NCBI RefSeq assembly: GCF_010093595.1
Contig: NW_022985437.1
Location: forward strand, 1,141,380-1,205,379
Direction: 5' to 3'
Length of the DNA stretch: 64,000 bases
From: Mytilinidion resinicola
Taxonomy: Eukaryota > Ascomycota > Dothideomycetes > Mytilinidiales > Mytilinidiaceae
The notes beneath the pieces are model-generated. The model did no database searches. It worked only from the letters and a program-made list of their open reading frames with translations, and was not told the origin of the DNA. Below, one piece after another: positions 56,101 to 64,000 of the stretch (position 1 is the first letter of the stretch; the number at the start of each line of letters is the position of its first letter). The translations under genes and the position numbers were made by a program.

Positions 56101-56753
56101 CCGTCGAGCGCGGCCAACAGCGCCCCTCCTACTGGCCCAAGGACTCCGTCAAAGAAGACTTCCGCGGTACCAAATGGACCGAGCTCTCCTGGCAGCCCAT
56201 CGTGCAAGCCTCGGAGTTCAAAGACACGCCGACTGGCGACTCTAAAGCTGTCAAGCGCGGCGATACCCAACTCGCTGTCTTTAAGGTCCGTGGGACGTAC
56301 TACTGCACGCAGCAAATGTGTCCACACAAGCGCGCCTTCGTGCTCTCCGATGGCCTCATCGGCGACGACCGCGAGAAGAACAAGCTGTGGGTCAGCTGTC
56401 CGTACCACAAGCGCAACTACGAGCTCGGCGGCGCGGACGCGGGGAAGTGCGGCAACGACGACGAGGTCAATATCGCGACGTTCCCGGTTGAGGAGCGCGA
56501 GGATGGGTGGGTGTATGTTAAGCTGCCGCCCGTTGAAGAGCTGGATGGCGTACTGGGGACGGAAAAGTGGAAGATCAAAAAGAGCGAGACGGATGATCCG
56601 TACGTGGAGTTGGACAAGAAGCTGAAGGCGGTGGAGATGAAGGGGAGGAAGAGCACGAAGGCGAGTCATTTGGAGAGCGGGAAGGGGCAAGAGGGGGCCG
56701 CCGCGGCGATTTTGGCGGGAGGTGAGAGAGGTGCTGGGGGCTTGGATTGGTGA
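53145..56753 (+). CDS. niiA: assimilatory nitrite reductase (siroheme, NAD(P)H)
   Basis: Five exons by phase: 53145-53290, 53384-53534, 53601-54140, 54189-54820 and 54872-56753; 1116 residues. Start ATG at 53145 ([14 protein letters not shown]). Domains in order: FAD-binding ([14 protein letters not shown]) and NAD-binding ([13 protein letters not shown]) parts of a NirB-type reductase, a Fer2_BFD [2Fe-2S] domain ([12 protein letters not shown] and GTGCGGCMP), the siroheme/4Fe-4S core with cysteines in [12 protein letters not shown] and [12 protein letters not shown], and a C-terminal Rieske-like domain ([19 protein letters not shown]). Nitrite is reduced to ammonium with six electrons from NAD(P)H. 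It is the partner of niaD upstream on the same strand. The last ~50 residues are poorly conserved in composition (Lys, Gly, Ala). Confidence 0.94.
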
Positions 56754-57488
56754 GGTGTTAGATGCGGAAAGGTTGTGGAGATGATGCTTGCATTTACATG
56801 AGATTTGCGTTAGGATGCTGCAAAGTAGGCAATATTATTGCATAAGTCTTGTGGACATATATTTCCTTCTATCCTTATATTCTATGTACATTCTTCAAAC
56901 TTTTGTTGATCATTTTGGGATACTATTGATGAGACGGTCATTTCCATCCGCATTTTGGAGGACCTATTGAAAACCCCCAGCAGTCGCAGACACTGGAGCC
57001 AGTGTACGAAACCTCAGGAAAAGCGATGGAGCTTGTCTCACGCGCATAATTTACAGTTGTCGATACATGTCTGATGTGTTTGCCGCCGTGTGAGGTGGCA
57101 TGTCGAGCTTACCAGACGCTCCGAACGACAAGCTTCGGGTTTCTGCCATTACATGCAGGAGATTCAATATGTGGCGCATGAAAGTCATCTTACATCACGA
57201 TTGAGAGAGGGTAGTAGTGAAAGATCTCGTTGATTGCTATCTGCCCACACACAAGCATAAGGTAATCCGCATGCCAAACACCGGGTATCATACTTCTAAA
57301 GCACGACCCGACGATATAAGTGTGTGAAGCACCTTGAATAGCAATCCTAGCCGCCCAGAACCTGAGAAAAGTGATGTCAAGGCCCCCATGTTCGATGCTG
57401 ATATGATGAGACGTCGCCGCCGGAGTATTGAAATGAAGCAGCACACGGGCGAGATAACAAATCATCAGCATTGTCGGATGAGAGCAAG
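56754..57488. other. convergent intergenic region
   Basis: It lies between the 3' ends of niiA and the Myb-like gene. AT-rich, with poly-pyrimidine runs near 56860-56920, probably 3' untranslated sequence. No gene seen. Confidence 0.45.
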
Positions 57489-58487
57489 CTACTCATCTTC
57501 TGCCTTGAAGGCCACTGCAGAGTCATGGCGAGCGCGATCACTCTCACCGGCGTCCTCTGATCCAGCAGCGGGAATAGCGCCAGAAGGGCCAGCGTCACCG
57601 TCGGTGGAAGAGGCAGCCTTCGCGGCAATGGCATCCACGGCCTTCTTGTAGTATTTCTGGAGAGCAGCAACCTACTTTGGTTAGCTTTTGATCTGTCACA
57701 GGTGGGTGGAGTATGTTTACCGTGTACTTCTGATCTGCGACGCCCTTAGCTTCCTCCATCACCGTCTTGATGCGACTCCATTTCTCTACCTCGAAGCGCG
57801 CCTTCTCCTGCTCGAACTGCTCGTGGACCTTCTTGTACGCGTTGACCAGGAGCTCCATGTGCTCATCGCTGACCTGGGCAAGGTTGGCCTTGAGCCTCGA
57901 GTAGCGATTCGGCAACGTTGATTTTCCACCCGGGGGCGCTCCAGTCTCCCTAGCCCACATGTCGGCAATGTCGGACCATGACTTGCCCTCATCGCGCATA
58001 GAGATGAGCAGTCTGTCCTCGGTAGTGAGTTCGTCCAGAGTCGTCGCAATCTTCTTAGTCTGTAGTTGACAATGTTAGCCTTGAGAATGTCTCTAGTTAT
58101 GTACCACAGACGGTGACTTACGCCCTTACGGCCGCTCGGGGTGCCGTCTTCGTTCTTGACCTTCTTCGCAGCACTAGACTCGCCATCTGCGGGGGCAGCG
58201 CGCTTGCCGTTAGACTTTGGTGTCTTCGGTGTCTTTGGAGTCTTCAGGGTCTTCTTGCCAACAGACTTCACCTTGGGGGTCTCAGGCGGAGCGGGGACAT
58301 CGTCGGCGTCAGAAGCCTTGGCCTTGACGCCCTGGATCTTGTCAGTAATGGCGCTGGGTGAGTTGCTTCGAGGAGTTAAGGCGCCCAAATGAGCACCCAC
58401 CATCTCGGCCTCGATCTGCTGCGAGACGGCGGCTGCATGATCCTCGGAGTTCTCCATGGGAGGAGTAGACAACTTGGAATCAGACAT
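57489..58487 (-). CDS. Myb/SANT-like DNA-binding protein
   Basis: Three exons: 58487-58122, 58059-57721 and 57671-57489, with introns of 62 and 49 nt, all in phase 0; 295 residues. The first ~120 residues are low in complexity, with KTLKTPKTPKTPKSNGKR-type basic repeats that could serve for nuclear entry or DNA contact. Residues ~128-178 resemble a Myb/SANT helix bundle: LTTEDRLLISMRDEGKSWSDIADMW then PNRYSRLKANL, with spaced tryptophans. A helical, likely coiled, segment follows (KKVHEQFEQEKARFEVEKWSR). The C-terminus is acidic. A nuclear regulatory role is inferred from the domain; the target is unknown. Confidence 0.8.
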
Positions 58488-60850
58488 CTCCGATTGCGAA
58501 GGAGGCGTTTACGGAAGCTGGTATAGAGGTTGAGATGAAGTTGAGAGTCTCTGAACGAGGTGTTGCGAGGGTTCGAGGAGTGTGATGTAGCAGAGATCTA
58601 GGCAGTGGGGACCGGGGGTTTTTTAAGTAGAGATCCGAGCTAGCGCAGGCGGGAGGAGTGAAGTGAGGAGCCGAGATAGCCTCGTACGATCTCACCATAG
58701 CTGCCTGCCTCCCCCATTGTGCGAAGCTTACAATCGGGATGAGGTGAAAATCCTCGGCCAATCAGACGGCCCCATGCTTGCCTAGACGAGCACAATAGCA
58801 AAACAATAGTCGAGGATCTAGCTGCTTAGAGACCTTCGAGGGTACCTTTGGAGGTCTGCGGGGAGGCGTGGCAGTCTCTTTTGGGTTGGTAGATGGCGCG
58901 TCCTTTGGTAGCCATGGAAGGTAATCGCCGGCTGGTCAACACAACGAACTCACATTCCTCCATATAGCCTCACACGGAGGTATGGAATACGCACATAGAT
59001 CAAGCCCTGGTCTAGCAATGAGGTTTAGGCAATAGTACAGGCTCTTGGTGTCGGTACTCCTCAGGTCGAGCGACAAGCCGAAGGCGAGTCACGGTGCTCA
59101 TAGCGGAACACAGACAGCAACTGACGCGACTGGTAAGAAGAGCTACAGCGTAGTACGCAGTATGAGAACGCATCATCTTTCCCTCACCTGGTTTGCGCTC
59201 TTCAACCTATTCCATTTGAGGTCGAGCATCGATATGGTTCGGGCCGCCCCCAACGGCGTTTCGGATGGCAGTATCTGCCATTATCGCCCTTGGAACCTAC
59301 TAGACAGGTTGGCTGTAGTATATAATGAAGTGTTCTTCCGCCGCCTGGTTTGCGTTCTTCAGCTTGTTCTATGAGGGGTCGAAGATGGAAGTCGTTCTGG
59401 GCTACTCCTCCCATCATCTGATGGCGGCGTTTGCAGTTGGCGACCAGTACAGTTCAGCCTACAGGAAATCCTTCTATTGTGCTCTGCAACCCAGACGAGA
59501 GTTCGGACGCCATGTTCCAAGTCCTGCCTATTGGATACCCGTCCTAGGTTGCCTAGCATCAAATGTTTTACATATCTCCATGTTTATCTAAACTAAAGCC
59601 CCCTCGAGACAGTTCGCACCTCCTCATATGCCCCTGTTATTGATAAAGATATCTTGAAAAGCGCTTTCGAGCTATGGGTAGGTTGCCGACGAAGTCCGTT
59701 CCTCGTTTTGGAATGGGTTCCTGAGATTTTCTTGTAATTTTCCATCTTTTCAGTCATGGACCTGGTCCATTTGAAGAGAAGGACGAACAATGAGAGGTAT
59801 TAGGAGCTTTCTGATTGTTGTATGGCTCAACTCGGTTCTGTTGAAGTTGACACCGGAGAAAGATACTATTGAGAAATGAAGATGGTAGAAAGCTCGAAAA
59901 AAAGAGTGCCAACAATGGTGTTGATAGACTAGGATCAAAATAGCAAATTGGTAAGTAATTGAGTCAACGTGAGCACTTGTTAAAGTACGTGGATAGCAGA
60001 TTAGTCAAAATGTCCACGTTGTGATTGCTCTAGCCAAACGAGCAATGCGCGTGAAAGGGGTAAAGTGAAAGGACGCCCTTTACTTGCGCTCTAACTTTCA
60101 TAGAGTAAATGGGATACTATCACCCTGCCATGGCCATAATACCATGGAGTTGTATGAGGAAGTCAGTGGAGAGGTATTGATGAAGGAGCGAGGTTCAATC
60201 AAGCGTTCGGCTTTCTCTGCTCGGAACTCGGAGCGGGATCGGGTTTACCTACGCAGCTCCGAACTCAACTACGCCTCCTTAATCACTTCTCTGTCACTCT
60301 GCATCACTGGTTAACACAGCCCTCTAGGACTGGACAGTTAGTTGTTCTATTTACTGGTATGCTAATTGTTAAGCCATCTGTCAAGCAAGATACACTCCGT
60401 ATCACCTGATGTAAATGCACCGCCACCTGAAACAATAAAAATTAGACAATTTAGATGAACACAACTTTGTCGACTCCGACGCTCGGCTCACTCGCTCAGC
60501 CTAGGGCTCACAAGGGGTAGGATAAAGTATATGAGAACGCTGTTGCGTGGAGCCGTTAGCCTCGCTTTTCTCAGTCACATCGCGGTCATGGCACATACCC
60601 GTTCGCTTGCGCGGTCTATTTGGGCCTCTTTGTCCAACGAATGGTCTGCAAAGACACTCAGTTTGCTTACTTTCTACGAAAATCGGGTCGTAGTCTAGAA
60701 CACTCGCAATCATCCAGTACGTTCTGAGTCTCGTGGTTCTGGTAGCTTTGCTTCGTGGCGAGACTCAGAAAGGACCCAACAAAGACAGTTCATACCCTCG
60801 GCGCATCAAGATCTGCGTGACCACTTAAGCCGTAGATCTGAGGCTGAAGT
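58488..60850. other. 2.4-kb region without a convincing gene
   Basis: Short frames only. It contains a diverged direct repeat at about 59188-59260 and 59344-59416 (listed separately). 58488-58700 should hold the promoter of the Myb-like gene. Nothing else is supported. Confidence 0.4.
59188..59416. repeat. diverged ~70-bp direct repeat
   Basis: CCTGGTTTGCGCTCTTCAAC at about 59188 recurs as CCTGGTTTGCGTTCTTCAGC at about 59345, followed by GAGG/GGGGTCGA(G/A) and other matching bases, at a distance of about 156. The conceptual peptides WFALFNLF and WFAFFSLF look alike, but the frames are short and not convincing as genes. Confidence 0.5.
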
Positions 60851-62294
60851 ATGGCAGGGCTAGTTCCAAGCTGGCGGAATCTACCCGGCTGGGTCGAGCC
60901 CAAATGCAGCTTTCCGAAGCGGCGTTGCTTGGGCCATACTCTCGAAGTAGCGGTGAAATCGGCCGTAGACCTTGAGGAGCTCCCGGAATGCAGGCAAATA
61001 AACGTTGCTAACGCTTTCACGATTACCATTGCCACAGGGACACAGTGAGTACGTTGTTTGCTCTCTATCAAGCGACAGGACGTGTCGAGCGGGCTGAGCA
61101 CCGGGCCCTGACTATCAAGAACGACGAAGCAAACAAACCATTGTGCTACCGTGCAGCACATAATCGCCGTCGTACTGATGAGCTTGTCATTACTTGGGTC
61201 ATCGGGCAGCTGTATTAATACTCTTGGAGGTTCTCGTCGGCTCCGCGCAAAGCAGTAAGCTACACTACTTCTACTTCAAAAATCTTCATTCCTCAAGAAG
61301 CATGAATCTTATGATGAGCCATGCAATGGGGGTGGGCCATGGCCGGTACCCCTCCATCTTCATCGATACGCATGACGCAGTTATTCCTGTCGACGGAAAA
61401 GCAATGCTAGACCTGCTCCCAAAATTCGCGACTGACGCAGAAAGACGGGGATTGCGCATGGATGTCTACCAGATGACTGAGCGTGTCAGACGGAGCCAAG
61501 GAGATGCCAATTCGAACAGTCTTTTCTATGCCATTTCCTTAGTCGTCGACACGCTTTCGAGACGACTTGGTGTCGAAGCCTCCAAAGTCAACTTGCTCGA
61601 ACGCCTAGAGGGTTTACTGCAACAAGACGCCCAACGAATGTCAACGTATGGACGTGGCCTATCGCGCTTCCCACAATGCCTGTCTCTCTTCGGGTCTCTG
61701 GCGAATGTTGCGCGATACTCAAAATCACAACCCATAAGCTCTATTCTGAGCACTTTCTTCCTTCAAAATGGGGCCATCATCGCAAGGAAGGAGAACCCGG
61801 ATAACATCATAAGGTGGTGGAAGGCGATTCGAAAACTTGTCCTGGATGAGGCGGACAAAGCGATGTGCTTTCAACAAATACTGAAAGGGAAGCCCAGCAT
61901 AATGTCCCAAGTCCACCATAGAACGGCCCGCAATCACCGCCTTCTGAACGAATTCCTCCGGGACATGATGTATGCAGCAAGTTTGCGACCCGGAAATCCG
62001 CACCGCGGTATGCCGCCACCACCGCGAGTACCACCACCACGACGGATGGGTGAGTTTCACCCGGGCTTCTTTGAAGATTTCCCTGGTGTTCCCGGGCCAT
62101 TGGACGAAGATGGGATTCCCATGAGTCCTGGGTGGGTCGAAGACGACTTCGAGGATAATATTCCAGACTATTTCCCTCCCCACGGCTTCGGCCCCTTCGA
62201 CATTGATGAGAGTCTTGAGGCCAAAGTTTATCGGCTTGAGGACAAAGTTAACGAAATGGAATATGGTCTGCGAATGGGTATGATCGCGGGCTGA
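60851..62294 (+). CDS. unassigned protein with proline-rich C-terminus
   Basis: The main frame is open from 61194 to 62294 but has no ATG before the MNLMMSHAMGVG segment near 61302. A frame starting with ATG at 60851 (MAGLVPSWRNLPGW) can be joined by a 211-nt intron, 61045-61255 (GTGAGT donor, CAG acceptor, phase 2), giving about 410 residues. This junction is plausible by phase but not certain; without it the start would be the ATG at 61302. The middle is rich in Leu and Arg and looks helical (LLERLEGLLQQDAQRM). Near the C-terminus is MPPPPRVPPPRRMGEF, then an acidic section and a short coiled coil (AKVYRLEDKVNEMEYG). I do not recognise the family; no signal peptide or membrane segment is evident in the joined model. 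Confidence 0.55.
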
Positions 62295-62444
62295 ATAGAC
62301 CGTTTGATTGCAGGAGGGAATCGAAGCATTATCAGCAAGTTCTAGCGCATCATCTGTACTTTCTCAAATACTCCAACAGCGGCACCTGGCACTCATTTTT
62401 GCGTTTCACGACTTAACTCTAAATATGTAACGGGGTCTATCTCT

Positions 62445-62762
62445 TTGTGTTACCAAGCGTCCTATATTTTCCTTCCCCTATATCAAATGCATGAAACATA
62501 CTCAGGGCTCGATGGCGCTAAACGGTTCGGAGAGGTAGCTTGTACAACATGTGGTGGGCTCATAATTCCTGTATATAGGCCAAAGGGGGTTCTGCACTTG
62601 AGTTTCCGAAAAAGACATAATGAAAAAAAAGTAGATGCGAAGCTCGATGAGACTTTATTCGCAAGAGAAAAGTTGATCCGTCACATTCAGAGAAACTGTT
62701 GCATGAGCAAAACTCATCAACTTTCGAGTTTCAAAGGCACTAGCACGGGACGAGGTCTGTAG
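62445..62762 (+). CDS. small ORF with CxxC and HxxxxC-like pattern, doubtful
   Basis: A 105-codon frame; a likely start is the internal ATG before HETYSGLDG. It contains VACTTCGGL and later HIQRNCC, spaced like a zinc-binding module, and a basic middle (LSFRKRHNEKKVDAK). Only 683 bases separate it from the nitrogen-side neighbour at 61.2-62.3 kb and the carrier gene. It could be a fragment of a zinc-finger gene or chance. I recognise no family. Confidence 0.25.
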   Translation: MCYQASYIFLPLYQMHETYSGLDGAKRFGEVACTTCGGLIIPVYRPKGVLHLSFRKRHNEKKVDAKLDETLFAREKLIRHIQRNCCMSKTHQLSSFKGTSTGRGL

Positions 62763-62895
62763 AGGAATTCAAGGTCAGGTAGTCGCATCGGAATGTTTCA
62801 TGTTCTATCACTCGTATGAAGGTATCAAACCCGAACGCATCAAATTCCCATAACCCACCAGAGCTCTTCCTCGCAGGTCTGTGGCTTATTCTAGC

Positions 62896-64000
62896 CTACT
62901 GCGTCGCCTTCTCGACATCCTCACGCCTATCATCGCCGCCCTGCACAATTTTCTGAATCTCGGCCTGATCCTTCTTCACCGCCTCAGTCATATCCTCATC
63001 ATGCGAAACCTCAAAGTTGCGATTCCGGAACTCAGGCCCCAAGATCGTCAACACGATAGTGTACGCGTACACGCACCCCATGAAGATACAGATGACCTTG
63101 CCGTACTCATACCGGGGGATTTTCTTCTTGCCCGCGATCTTCGGCGGCAGCGGGAAGCGCTCACCAATCGTTGACTCGATGGTGCTGGAGGCGGACGACA
63201 CGAGGTTTCCGAGCTGGTACGCAGTTCCGACCACGAACGTCCGGAACGATCCTGGAGACATTTCCATCAGGTGGATGGGGATGACGCCCCAGGCGCCTTG
63301 AACGCAGAACTGCTCGAAGAAGGCCGGGGCAATAATCTTGGTGTCAGTGACGAAGCAGTAGGGGTAGAGCAGGGCGCCGCCGACGATGGAGATGAAGACG
63401 ATGCTGAAGCGGCGGCCGAAGATCTGAGAACAGTAGCCAATTACGGTACCACCGCTCATGGCGCCCAGGTTGGCGACAACTTGGGTGACGGTGACGGCGT
63501 TGGGGCTGAAGTTGTATTGATTAGTGAGCATGGTCGGGTAGAGATCCTGGGAGCCGTGAGACTGGTTGAGTTTGTTAGTGAGTTAAAAAGACTAGAGGTT
63601 GCGAGGATGAAAACTAACCATGAAGTTGAATCCAGCCATTAGCAAGACCATGTAGATCAATATGAGCCAGTGCTTCTTCAGGGCGACTTTCCCTTCGGCA
63701 ATGAAGGTGTGTGCGACGCTGTGGCCTGCTCTGCGGACCCTTTCGCGCTCTTGGAATGCCTGCGTCTCGGGGAGCATGAGACGGAAGATGATCAGCAGAA
63801 CTGGTGGGCCAGCGCCGAACCAGAAAAGCGGGCGCCATTCATGGCCGACAGTGTTCACAAAAGCTCTCGAGAAGACAGTTGCGAGCAGGTACCCAAAAGC
63901 GTATCCCTGTTGCAGCATACCAGAGATAATACCTCTAGCGGCCTCCGGGCAATCTTCTAGGGCGGTAGCAGCAACATTGCCGTAAAGTCCGCCCATGGCA
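62896..64000 (-). CDS. Jen1-like monocarboxylate/proton symporter, 5' end beyond the window
   Basis: The 3' part of a major facilitator gene, about 348 residues visible: 64000-63619, then a 57-nt intron (63618-63562; GTTAGT donor, CACTAAC branch, CAG acceptor), then 63561-62896. Across the junction the sequence reads NFMSHGSQDLYPT, which exactly fits the Jen1 family signature NxxSHxSQDxxxT. Several transmembrane segments are visible (ILIYMVLLMAGFNFM, SIVFISIVGGALLYPYCF, VICIFMGCVYAYTIVLTIL). The family imports lactate, pyruvate and related acids with protons at the plasma membrane and is repressed by glucose in yeast. The N-terminal third is outside the window, so start and regulation cannot be judged. 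Confidence 0.9.

Noticed and set aside
55074..56690. Large minus-strand frames inside nitrite reductase
   Set aside because: Antisense shadows of the niiA coding exon.

Overview
The window is nuclear DNA of a filamentous ascomycete (Pezizomycotina). Genes carry 1-4 short introns (about 47-110 nt) with GTRNGT donors and CTAAC-type branch points. The gene set is typical too: an assimilatory nitrate reductase plus siroheme nitrite reductase pair, a DHHC palmitoyltransferase, a Jen1-type carboxylate carrier, a NACHT-ankyrin STAND receptor with a HET fragment beside it, and expanded families with an 'LPRELRDEIY' motif. Dothideomycetes would fit, but I cannot fix the class from the sequence alone.

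Layout, left to right. 0.6-8.0 kb: a small secreted cysteine-containing protein with a 21-lysine tract, a long coiled-coil protein, and a 940-residue Ser/Pro-rich protein. 8.0-12.6 kb: a GC-rich stretch without a convincing gene. 12.6-18.3 kb: three tandem paralogues with the LPRELRDEIY motif, the middle one frameshifted. 19.0-23.7 kb: a tandem pair of APH/choline-kinase-fold phosphotransferases, one decayed and one intact, followed by three tandem copies of a ~140-bp repeat. 25.0-29.5 kb: a divergent pair, a Pfa3-like palmitoyltransferase and a GT25-like glycosyltransferase.

31.3-37.1 kb is the most unusual segment. A ~198-bp inverted repeat flanks about 5.4 kb that holds a truncated HET domain and one large PNP-NACHT-ankyrin gene of the fungal NLR-like class used in self/non-self recognition. 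Base composition changes sharply between the PNP exon and the NACHT/ankyrin exons. Beyond it, at 38.4 kb, lies a possible 16-residue microprotein ending in a CaaX prenylation box.

39.7-56.8 kb is a conserved housekeeping block: the E2 subunit of pyruvate dehydrogenase diverging from a Sec7-type Arf-GEF, then nitrate reductase and nitrite reductase in head-to-tail order. These last two enzymes reduce nitrate to nitrite and nitrite to ammonium in succession. 57.5-64.0 kb: a Myb/SANT-like DNA-binding protein, an unassigned proline-rich protein, a doubtful small cysteine-containing ORF, and the 3' two thirds or so of a Jen1-like monocarboxylate transporter that runs off the right edge.

Exon boundaries were deduced by eye from splice signals, reading phase and family similarity. 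No alignment or database search was run.
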